Positions 41,688 to 50,963 of a DNA stretch of 64,000 nt are shown piece by piece (within the stretch, counting starts at the first letter, position 1; the number at the start of each line of letters is the position of its first letter). This DNA is from Chondrus crispus (taxonomy: Eukaryota > Rhodophyta > Florideophyceae > Gigartinales > Gigartinaceae): the NCBI RefSeq assembly GCF_000350225.1, contig NW_005178479.1, forward strand, positions 25,858 to 89,857. Reading direction: 5' to 3'. The notes below the pieces were generated by a model. It was not told where the DNA came from and did not search any database. It saw only the letters and a program-made list of their open reading frames with translations. A program made the position numbers and the translations under genes.

Positions 41688-43390
41688 ATGCCTCTCTCTG
41701 CGTCCCCCATTTTAGCGGCTTTTGAGGGTGTTAGAGCGCTGCGCACACAACGCATTGTGTCCGATGACAGTGCTGATGCCGACCGGGATACACACGGCAG
41801 AAATAGCACCATGCCAGGCGCAATAAACCCCAACAATATCCCTTGCAGCTGCAACACCCAAACGCGCTCCACTCAACATGTGCTTACCATTACGCAGCGG
41901 GCCAGTATTGTCAAGTGGATGATGAATGCTGCTGCAAAGAACGGAAACAAGCACATTCCGAGCAGAGCTGTGGCAAGGTTCTCATCACTGTCTCGAGGAT
42001 CCGACAACGCCAATTTGGCCAAAGCGTCAAGACTGTGGAAACCCGCATTGAATATGTTGACGCCCAGGGTAAAATATCCTTGAAAGGAACCGATTCGGTT
42101 GTCACCCGTCGTATAAACGGCGTCCGTGCGCGAGTGAATATGAAGGCTAGAAAAGGAAGAGGTCGCAAAAGACCATAGTCGGTCCTATCTCTCTACCAGG
42201 ATTGGCGTACTGAATTCGATCGACTACGCAAACTGGGCGTGAAATTCAATTACAGGTCACTGCGTGCACTTGGGCAGCATCTGCTCGATTCCGGTAACAG
42301 CGATGAATACCACCCTTCCATGCTAGATCAACGAACCGGAAGTCCTCTTTCCACTTTCAATACAGAACGTTTCACGCAGTCTTTTGCTGACTGTCATGGT
42401 AGTGTCAGTCGCGCTCTTACGGGAAAACATCAACTCAGCCCCCTAAAAAGGGACTACCTTGAGAAACAGGTCGCTTTTCATCTTGGTGTGTTAGCTCGAG
42501 GATTTCGCAGTGGTGAATGGAGGGAGGAAGACACAGAAAATTGGGATGAAACGCATTTTGTCATAGATGTCGACACCGGACGCACGCTCGGATTTTCGGG
42601 AGACCAAGAAGTCAAATATGCGGATGCCGTTTCAGAAGGGGAGGGCATGACAATGGTTGTGCGGCTCACAGGCGGCCGTGACGCGCGCATTGCACCTCCA
42701 TTTCTGGTGTTTAAAAACCAGAAGCGCTCGTATCCGATCAGAGGGGTTCCGGATAGCGTGCACGGAGTTTCATACCGATCGGGGCCGAAGGGCTGGATGG
42801 GCACAAAGGTCATGCCACTTCGGCTTTCAGAACCGAAGGTCATCTCCTCTCTGCCACATGGCAGGAAGCGAGTGCTCTACCTCGATAATTGCCCTGGACA
42901 CAACACAACCCCTGAACTTTTAGAATCTGCGCGACGCATCAACACCGAGATCAAGTATTTTGAACCGAACCTAACCGTCTACGTCCAGCCCTGCGATTCG
43001 TTTATAATTCAAAAAATTAAGAGCGAGTGGTCTGTACGCTGGGAGGCGCACAAGATGAAAATGATAGAGCTAAACAATGGGTCTAAAAATTCGGGCAAAA
43101 TTCCAAACCCCGGAAAAACATTTTTCCTAGACCTTGCCGTGAAGGCTGTTGCTGCTGTGAATCGGCAACGCGACAAAGACTGGATTTCATACGCTCGCAA
43201 GGCCATGATTATAACTGGAATGGCTTTAAATATAAACGGTCAGTGGGAGGAGAGGCAGCTGTTGCCCAAGCTGCAGCACATTATCGGCAAATATCGGGAT
43301 CACTTCGAGGGAGAACCGGTTGATGTCGTGAGCGCTGTGGTGGGTGTTCCTGGAGACATTGAGAAGGTGGTACAATCCGGAGAAAATTGA
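41688..43390 (+). pseudogene. pogo/Tigger-like DDE transposase, frameshift and TAG
   Basis: Transposase of the pogo branch of the Tc1/mariner superfamily. From ATG 41688 the first frame gives a helix-turn-helix-like start (LTITQRASIVKWMMN). A frameshift near 42020-42035 leads to VKTVETRIEYVDAQG, and TAG 42176-42178 interrupts before YQDWRTEFDRLRKLGV. The DDE_1 core follows with NWDETHFVID (first Asp), GFSGDQEVKYADAVS, VLYLDNCPGHN (second Asp) and VYVQPCDSFIIQKIK (presumed third acid). Two lesions make it a pseudogene. A host gene of CENP-B type is unlikely because of these breaks. Element ends were not found. Confidence 0.7.
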
Positions 43391-44535
43391 GGGGGAGAGG
43401 AGGGGGTTAGCGGGAGGCAAGGACAGGTAGGGTCAAGAAGCAGGGATGTGATTTCGGGGGCGGGGCGCAGGAAGAAGGGGAGGATAAGGTGGTCAACCCG
43501 GCAGGGGCGAGGCTGAGCAGACGGTTTGCGAAGGAACCAGATGACGTAAACGTAGAAAAATGGGAACTGAGATGTGCACGAATCGCAACGTAGGGGGAGA
43601 AGATGCAAGGAAGGTCAATACGAATATTTTAAGCGAGACCTGATAAAGCAATGATACTCTGTAATGTTAGAAAGGGGAGTGCAAGGCCGAGTAACAAATT
43701 CGTGCAGCTCCGCTGGCATGCAAGGATGGCGGTGGGTATGGAGGAGGGGACAGGTGTACGGCGTGCGCGAGCAAGAGCTTCCTGCAGCTCGACTGGCATG
43801 CAAGGACGGGGGTGGGTATACACGAGGGGCGCTGGTGGACGGCGTGCGTGAACAAGAGCTTTCTGCAGCTCGGGTGACATTAAAGGGCGGGGATATGGAT
43901 AGGGGAACTGGTGTACCAGTCCGTCAGATTTGACAAATTTTGAAATCAATTTGAAAACCTTGGTTCTGATTGCGGGCAAGCATACTCTGATTCTGTCCCT
44001 GCTACCCTTATATCCACATCTGATGACCTTTACACCTCCCCCACCGAATGTGCCCTGACCAGTCTTCAACTCCGAGCACTCTTTGAACTGCAGAGTGTTG
44101 CCACCCCACTCTCTATTTCCCCTTATCAAAGCGTGTTCGGAACGGCTCCAAACCAGCTGGTCCTATCTGTGTCATTTTACGTCCTCCTTATACGAGCATG
44201 ACGCGTAGTTTGAGCGCCCAAACTTTGTACATCGCATGCACAGTGACCCTTCGTTTTTCGGTCGCCGAAAGTAGCTCTTAAGATTAACAGAATATGCGGT
44301 TCCCACATAAACTTTGGGACATATGAGTACGGATTGCAGATGGGGTGGACAGGATGCTCTTTGTGGTATGACCCCAAACGGAAATTAGATTAGGATTGGA
44401 TCAGGGACAGTAAGGCAACGAGCCTTACAGCCATGCGCGCACACACGTGTCCTCCACGTGTACGGGACGCGTACTACACGTGGACTGTCAGCCCCGCCGG
44501 CTGACAGCGTTACAGTGTCGGTAGACCGGCACTAC
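43391..44535. other. Spacer between the pogo-like pseudogene and element 3
   Basis: No intact gene is seen. It contains the degenerate tandem repeat listed next and, at 43935-44400, AT-richer sequence with short broken ORFs that I cannot assign. Confidence 0.4.
43704..43930. repeat. Degenerate tandem repeat, three units
   Basis: Units start at 43704, 43794 and 43865, each with GCAGCTC, mostly followed by TGGCATGCAAGG. They share GTGTACGGCGTGCGCGAGCAAGAGCTT-type tails (spelled with variations). Unit lengths differ (90 and 71 bp), so this is an eroded minisatellite. Confidence 0.55.
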
Positions 44536-44954
44536 TGTAGAGTAATGATAGACTACAATGTATATTAAATATGAGCGGACCGCCGGCGGTGGAGGACGAC
44601 AAGCACGGACTTGTCAAGGATCCTCCACCTTGGTCCGCCCGCTTACTTTTAGGTACTTCCGTCCGTTTTACCTAGGAGTCGCACCGCGCGCGGGTTGAGG
44701 ACGCGCGTAGCACGCCCACGAGCCGGCTCCGTCTCCGCCCGTCGGTACTGGACCGTCACCCAGTACCGCTCCGCGGCGTCGAGGCGTAGAACCGCTCGCG
44801 CGTGCGCGAGTCCTCCCCGATCCCGCTCTACCACCGCTACCTCGAGCCCGTGCTCGGTACCGTTGGTGGGCCGTGCTTCTATCTTCCCGCCGATCGGGGT
44901 CTTTCCGAACTGTCAGTACTCACCCCCCTCGTCGTTGGGGGTGATTATACTACA
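44536..44954 (+). repeat. Element 3 5' LTR (probable, 419 bp)
   Basis: The right border is firm: CTACA followed after one base by the primer-binding site. The left border is inferred from TGTAGAGTAATGA, the imperfect inverse of the end (TGTAGTATAATCA when inverted) and similar to the TGTAGAG start of element 2. A TATATTAAATA sequence lies near 44561. No second LTR is in the window to confirm the length. Confidence 0.55.
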
Positions 44955-44955
44955 G

Positions 44956-44973
44956 TGGTCTTCCGACCTAGAA
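44956..44973 (+). other. Element 3 primer-binding site
   Basis: TGGTCTTCCGACCTAGAA starts one base after the LTR. It differs from those of elements 1, 2 and 4 by one T for C. Confidence 0.75.
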
Positions 44974-45031
44974 GACTCTCAAGATCGAACCGAGAAGACT
45001 ATCGTTTACCTCCGCGTCCGTACGCGTCGAG

Positions 45032-47076
45032 ATGAGTGGCGAATATCCCACCTCGATTCGCTCGGAGCCCGCCGATGTGCGAGAGGCCGCGCTCCGAGTC
45101 TGAGTCGGCGACGGCGACGCTGGTCCTCGAGACCGCGAACTGTCGCCCGACTTCTCCGAAGGACGCGCTCGCGCGATGTACAATCGCATCGCGGAGTATA
45201 TCGAAGATGTCCGAACATCCCTCCGTATCGACGTCTCCGACAGCGTCTACGCTCGCTGTATGGATGAGTTGCGCTCCCTCCGCGAAGGAAGGTTTGAGCG
45301 CGTAACTCAGTCCTTGGAGAACCTGCGCGCCCTCGTCGACCAGCCACAGTCCCGTTTGGTACTGGTCGAAGAGGCGCGCATCGATTCACCCGCTGTGAAC
45401 GTTGCGGGTCGACCCGTGAGTGCAGACTCCCGGGTCCGACGCGACCCGCAACCCTTCCCATCAGCCGAACAGATGGGAGCGTTCGCGCACATGGCGGCGG
45501 AGCTCAACTCAACGCGCCGCCGTGCCCGTGAGATGGAACAGACCTCGGCCGAGAGGCCGCCCGGAGCCCCCTCGAGTGGGCCCGGTGCCACTGTTCCTCC
45601 GGGCGCATTCGGAGCGCAGGAGTGGCTCCTGACTGGAGCCGTCACCAGTCGGAGGGCGGAGGACCTCAAGCCGACGGCGGACGCGAACTTCGCGTCCGAG
45701 ACTCAAGCCCTGCCGTATGCATCCGGAAGCATGCGGCAGTCCCGACGGGTACCGAACGAACCCGACCATGGCCGCGGAGGAGTCGCTCGCGGATCAGGGG
45801 AACCGATTCTCCCCTTCGATCCTCGCTGGGGCGGCTACCAGCCAGCGGATCTTACCGCGTATCCCGGCCCCGTCGACGTCCGAACGTTGTCCTTCACGCC
45901 GTTCGGAACGTGGGGCCCCGCCGATCCCGGGCTCGAGCCCGTCCACACCATGATACAGGAGTTCAGCGCCGTCGCGAACTACCGGATGTATCGGTTGGAC
46001 ATCATCTCGAGGCTCGTTACCTCGGGCGACGCGGGACGGATCGCGAAGTACGTCCGACGCTGCCGTGGGCTCCGTCCCACGATGAAGAGCTTCGACGGTA
46101 CTGACGGGATTCAGTTGCTCCCGTTCCTGAAGGATATCCGGATATTCCTCATTGCCCAGCACCTGACGGAAGGTGTGGCAATCCGTGTCTTCGCTCACTT
46201 CCTCGAGCAGGACGCGGAGCGGTTAACGGCGCATGGTGTNNNNNNNNNNNNNNNNNNNNNNNNNNNNNNNNNNNNNNNNNNNNNNNNNNNNNNNNNNNNN
46301 NNNNNNNNNNNNNNNNNNNNNNNNNNNNNNNNNNNNNNNAGTTACACCATGCGCGGCCTCCGCGCCGGCCAGCTCCACGACGACACGAGCTGGCCTGGTC
46401 TCGTCAGCCAATTTATCAAACGCTACCTAACCGACGACGTGTTAGGGGAAGCGTTTGATGCTGTCGCGTCGGCGCGACAGCTTCCTCACGAAACCGAGAA
46501 CACGTTCGCAGACCGGCTGGAATCCGCCGCGTTCCGATGCACGGCCGTGTTCTCAGAACAAGCCCTCGCGCACTACTTCGTGCGCGGGTTGTCCACTGCG
46601 ACCCGGGCCGCAGTGGCAGAGACGATGCAAAGGTTGCCCGGACAACAGAAGACCGAACTCTCAACGATTCGCCGTATCGCAACGGCCGAGGGTACAACCT
46701 ACCGCGCTCGTCGCGGGTTGCCGCTGCCGGACCCGAAGCCGGCAGCGAAAGGCGTCCGAACTCCAAGGTCGCACAGCACGAGTTCGCCGGCGACCGCCCT
46801 CCACATTGGAGAAGATGAGTGGCAGGCCGACCCTGTCCTCATTACGCAAGGCTTCAACCGGGCAGGAGGCCGACCTCCTACGCCAGCTTCCACCGGTTCG
46901 ACCGGAAGCTTCGCAACGGCGTTCGCGCACACGCCGAAGGCCACGAGTGGTCCGAGCCACAACATGGCCGAGCTGGATATATCCCGTCGAGAAGGAGACC
47001 GCTGGCTGCCTAACGTGCCTCGACTCACCGATGAGGAGGCCCGCCACGCGGCGACGTTCGCGTCGACCGATGGCAG
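45032..47076 (+). pseudogene. Element 3 gag, 5' part, interrupted by element 2
   Basis: From ATG 45032 the frame meets TGA at 45101-45103, then stays open; ATG 45176 may serve as the start. It encodes a helical N-terminus (YNRIAEYIEDVRTSLRI), a Pro/Arg-rich linker and, after the 100-N gap, a retrotransposon capsid-like segment (WPGLVSQFIKRYLTDDVLGE, FADRLESAAFRCTAVF, LAHYFVRGL). Coding stops at 47076, where element 2 begins after TDGS. The missing zinc knuckle is at 58593-58763. It is diverged from the gags of elements 1, 2 and 4. Confidence 0.75.
46240..46339. other. Assembly gap (100 N)
   Basis: Exactly 100 N, the usual placeholder for a gap of unknown length. It falls within gag of element 3, so the apparent open frame across it is not evidence of the true length. 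Confidence 0.97.
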
Positions 47077-47776
47077 TGTCGTGCACTGAGGGGGAAGGGT
47101 GGGATCCCCCTCTGGCAGAGCGCGCGCGTTCGGGGGCGCGTGTAGGGGGTTATCGGGAGACCACCCGCAAGGGACCGGTACGGGGCCGGGCGCGAAGCGC
47201 AGTAGGGAAAGTAAGGGAAAAAGTGGAAAAACAGAGCCCAGGAGGGGCGGGGCGGTAGGGACAGCTGTCGCGCGGAGGGCCGGGCGTGGCGGGACGACGC
47301 GCGCGGTAGAGGCAGGAGGGAATCGGGACGTAGATGGCTCGCAGGGTACCGTCGTGGGACGGGGACCGACGCGAGGCTACGACTCCGTTCCAGAAACCCG
47401 AGTTGTAGACCCAAAGCTTCGTGAGGATTTACTTAGGGTCGGACGTCGGCTATGTACTAGCCGACGTCCGGGCGATAATTAATTAAACTAAAATTACTAA
47501 ATTGGACGACGGCGGCGATGGCCGGAGAAACTCCTCTTGGGGAGGTATGACAACCACTACACGTGGGGAATGACACGATTAACGTGAGGAATAACACGGG
47601 TACACGTGTATAGAACTGTCAGTATGTCGACAGGGCTCCATGGAGCTTACACCCGGACACGAGCGGGGGTTTGGATACACGGTTACACGTGGTACATACC
47701 TCACTTATGATAGTGAGGCATTCCGCGTGTGCTACAGTACAGCACCGCGATTACGCGGGGCGGTCAGTGCTCTACA
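47077..47776 (-). repeat. Element 2 LTR, left copy (3' LTR)
   Basis: 700 bp. Ends are TGTCGTGCACTGA and TCAGTGCTCTACA, an imperfect inverted pair. Inside, ACACGTG-type motifs recur between about 47570 and 47690. Confidence 0.95.
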
Positions 47777-47792
47777 TAGCCCCCCTCTTAGA
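47777..47792 (-). other. Element 2 polypurine tract
   Basis: On the minus strand AAGAGGGGGGCTA abuts the 3' LTR. Confidence 0.8.
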
Positions 47793-47959
47793 ATAGAGCG
47801 TCCGCGCGAACGGTAATTTCCGCGAAAATTTGAGGAGCTGAAGATTCCGGACACCCTCCCACCGTCCTGTCACGCTCTAGGGGTAGGTTTCGACGAGGCC
47901 CACCGAAAAGCCAGCGGGGGAAGCGTCTCGAGATTTGTCCTGCAGCAGCACCGTCCGAG

Positions 47960-49636
47960 ATGGCGGAGTTCGGGTACCCGTTTGGGGGAGAAACCGCCTC
48001 GAGGAGCGACGGATGGCCTCGTCCGCGCGAGATGTGGGGTCCCAACATGTATGACGACGCGCTCCTCTTCGAGAGGGCACCGTTCATGTCCGCGGACGGT
48101 TTACGCGACGCGGAGGTAGTGCGGAGCTATGCGACCGCGACGGGTGAACTCCCCGGGGGGCTCAGCTTATCAGCTGTGATGTCCCGGGACTTCACACACC
48201 GTTTGGTGGTGGAGCCGGAGTTATTACGGCCAGGGTACCGGCGGGTGAGCACTGCGGCCAAGGTGGCTTTCGTGGAACTAGTACGGCAGAGAATTCGCCG
48301 GACGCCGTGTAATCGGCTGCTTCCCCGATCATGGGATATGGACACTTGGGCATACCGCAGTGATGCCGATCGTGGTTATGTCGCTAATTTAAAGCGGATT
48401 TTGGACAATCTCTCCCCAAGGGAAGAAGTCCCCTCAGTGTCGCTCTTGGCTTGGAGGGAAGCGATCCTCCCTCCAGGGTTCGAGGACCGTCCGGAGCGAC
48501 TGAGTGACCCCTCGATGCACGGCAAGTTGAAGTTTGAACGACGCATGCGTAACCGAATGGGGGTGTTTGTCGCTTACGAGTGGGTGGAAATTACCACCTT
48601 CGAGCGGGACGTGCTCGGCACGCGGTACCCGGAGGTACCCGCGTGGTTTGCCCAGTATGAAGTCCCTGCGGACTTCATAGCTGAAGTGCCACCGTGTTTG
48701 GTGTATTATGGACTGAGGATCATGGACGATCCTCAGTCCTCCCGCTGGATGATATTTTTGAGCGAGTGGCTCGCCATCGTCGCCAAGCGCTTCCTATGGG
48801 CGGCCTGCGACGGGCGGTTGTACGTCCTCCCCCACGCGGTGGTGGAGTGGCTCCGTCGATTGGACCTATCCCACGTCCTCGGCGGAGTGGCGCGGCACGA
48901 ACGCGTACAGAGCCTGCTCGACGTCCACGAGGCCATCGACTGGCCTCGTGTGCCGTATACTCAGGGGCACCATTTCGATAACCCCCGCGCGCGTCAGTAC
49001 TCGCCGGGGCGGAGGCACGACTCTGGCAATCCTCAGAGCGGAAATTGGGTACGGCTCGAAGCCGGTACGTTCACTCTTGCACAGCCCGAATACTTGAGGG
49101 AGGCAGAGGGGCTTGACGCCGGAGAGAGTGGCGAGGCGGGACGCGTTCGGAGGCGCGAGGATGTCCCGGGTGAGGAGCCCGGTGTGGCACGCGTGCGGAG
49201 ACGCGGGGTTGGATTCCCGAAAGCAGCCGGTATCGGACGCGATCAGGGACTGGTCACCGTCTCTGCGGCGGTGGACGTGACCATGGACGGCGTGGGAGAG
49301 CCGGGTGCTTCGCCGGTCGAGGCGGCTGAGCGTCGCGGCCCGACATCGATGTCGGACGCGGAGTTGCGCGTGCTGCTCAGCAACCCCCGCCTGAGGGAGA
49401 AGGTAAGACGCCTTGTCACTGAGGAGGCGTCGGGCGAGGAGGCGGGGGTAGCCGCGCCCTTCATCGCCTCCGAGGGGGCAGCGGGGGTTCCCGCTCCACC
49501 CGGAGGACCCGAGGGCGTGGTCGCTGTAGCAGTGGCTGAAGGGGCGACGGAAGTGTCGGGGTCGACGACGGCGGGCGCGGTGGACGCGGTGCCGGAAGAG
49601 GCTCTCGTTGACTACGAGGAGGAAGGGGACCCGTGA
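47960..49636 (+). CDS. Element 2 antisense ORF (558 aa), unknown conserved family
   Basis: An intact ORF opposite to gag-pol, starting 183 bp inside the 3' LTR. ATG 47960 is in GAGATGG, a fair start context. Residues about 35-375 correspond to residues 80-420 of the element 1 antisense protein, with the same total length (558 against 554 aa) and the same position in the element, although the hosts are different Gypsy families. Conserved points include LLPRSWDMDTWAYR, FERRMRNRMGVFVAYEWVE, PAWFAQYEV, LSEWLAIVAKRFLWAACD, LPHAVVEWLRR and SPGRRHDSG. The tail is Gly/Ala/Glu/Val-rich, with a short helical motif SDAELRVLLSNPRLREKV, and ends acidic (VDYEEEGDP). No known domain, signal or membrane segment. 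Keeping the frame across such divergence implies a selected function. Confidence 0.8.
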   Translation: MAEFGYPFGGETASRSDGWPRPREMWGPNMYDDALLFERAPFMSADGLRDAEVVRSYATATGELPGGLSLSAVMSRDFTHRLVVEPELLRPGYRRVSTAAKVAFVELVRQRIRRTPCNRLLPRSWDMDTWAYRSDADRGYVANLKRILDNLSPREEVPSVSLLAWREAILPPGFEDRPERLSDPSMHGKLKFERRMRNRMGVFVAYEWVEITTFERDVLGTRYPEVPAWFAQYEVPADFIAEVPPCLVYYGLRIMDDPQSSRWMIFLSEWLAIVAKRFLWAACDGRLYVLPHAVVEWLRRLDLSHVLGGVARHERVQSLLDVHEAIDWPRVPYTQGHHFDNPRARQYSPGRRHDSGNPQSGNWVRLEAGTFTLAQPEYLREAEGLDAGESGEAGRVRRREDVPGEEPGVARVRRRGVGFPKAAGIGRDQGLVTVSAAVDVTMDGVGEPGASPVEAAERRGPTSMSDAELRVLLSNPRLREKVRRLVTEEASGEEAGVAAPFIASEGAAGVPAPPGGPEGVVAVAVAEGATEVSGSTTAGAVDAVPEEALVDYEEEGDP

Positions 49637-49690
49637 GGCCGAGGCTTCCTTTAAGGAGGCCCGGTGGTGTGCCTCGTCCGATAGACACTG

Positions 49691-49696
49691 AATAAA
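49691..49696 (+). terminator. AATAAA poly(A) signal after antisense ORF 2
   Basis: AATAAA lies 55 bp after the antisense stop codon, followed by TTGCATCAC, in the same relative place as in element 1. Confidence 0.5.
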
Positions 49697-49984
49697 TTGC
49701 ATCACTTGTGCTTCCTCGCGCGGTACGTAGGGGACAGAACCCCCTTGGTCAAGAGTAGGGAGGGGAAGTTTCCCCGTCTAGGTGAGGAGACGGAACCACG
49801 GCAGCCGATGGCCGCGCCGTATGCGGCGCGGCAGCCGCAGTCCGCGAGAATAGCTTCCCTCCCTCGGACGGGGGGGGGGAACTGGACGCGTCCCGGGGTC
49901 GGACCCGGCCTATTCTACCGGGGGACCACCGCGGGGGTGTCCCCAGGATACGAGTAGAATAATTCGCCCCCCGCCTTTCGGGCA

Positions 49985-50610
49985 ACGCGATACTGAGTAC
50001 GCTAAAAAAAGAGCGGGGACGGTCTCGTCCAACGAGGAGAACAATTTCCCCACCTCCCAATGGAGGAGGGTGATGCGCACGCTCTGAAAGCGGTAATTAC
50101 CTCGGTGACCGAGGGGAAGAGTGCGCCCCCTTTGCGGGAAGAGGGGGTAGCGAGTACGCTATATTAGCGAGGACAGTCTCGTCGAACGACGGGAACAACT
50201 TCTCCACCTCCCAAGGGAGGAGGGTGATGCGCACGCTCTGAAAGCGGTAATTACCTCGGTGACCGAGTGGAAGAGGGCGCCCCCTTTGCAGGAAGAGGGG
50301 GTAGCGAGTACGCTATATTAGCGAGGACAGTCTCGTCGAACGAGGGGAACAACTTCTCCACCTCCCAAGGGAGGAGGGTGGCGAGCACGCTCTGAAAGCG
50401 GTAATTACCTCGGTGACCGAGTGGAAGAGTGCGCCCCCTTTGCGGGAAGAGGGGGTAGCGAGTACGCTATATTAGCGAGAACAGTCTCGTCGAACGAGGG
50501 GAACAACTTCTCCACCTCCCAAGGGAGGGGGGTGGCGAGCACGCTCTGAAGCGGAGAGTACCTCGTTGACCGAGTCGAAGAATTCGCCCCCCCTCTGCGG
50601 GAAAACGGGT
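49985..50610. repeat. 154-bp tandem repeat, four units, in the element 2 spacer
   Basis: GAGTACGCTA recurs at about 49995, 50152, 50306 and 50460, with unit lengths of 157, 154 and 154 bp. Units share GTCTCGTCGAACGA, CACCTCCCAAGGGAGGAGGG, GCACGCTCTGAAAGCGGT and ACCTCGGTGACCGAG, several of them short inverted repeats. The array lies between the converging ends of pol and the antisense ORF. It may separate two convergent transcripts. Confidence 0.85.
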
Positions 50611-50963
50611 AGCGGTCCACCGGGTTGTTCGCGCCGGCGCGCGCGCGGTCGCCGTCCCACGAGCGGGGGGTCGGGTGAGTACCCGCCGTACGGCTGGGGA
50701 GGAGACACTGCCAACAAAAACCGACGGGACGGGTCGGTGGTCCGTCCTCGTCCGGCAGGGGAGCTTCCCAAAAAATTAGCGAAAATAACCCACTTCGGAA
50801 AAAATCAAAACTCAAAAAATCAAATGTCACAGGTGGGCGGCCGTGGTTGGCTGGCGGAGTGGCCCCGGAGGCGGTTCGCGCCGACGCGTTGCGCGTTTCC
50901 ATAGGGCCGTACAGTTGGCCCTCGTACCTCATCAGGGGAGTACAGGGCCGCGCTCTAACCCGC

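Noticed and set aside
45176..46400. Gag of element 3 as one uninterrupted frame
   Set aside because: The frame across the 100-N gap is an artefact of gap length; the true sequence between the two sides is unknown.
45622..47258. Arg-rich alternative plus-strand ORFs in element 3 and the left element 2 LTR
   Set aside because: Other-frame shadows of gag that run across the LTR junction; no motif.
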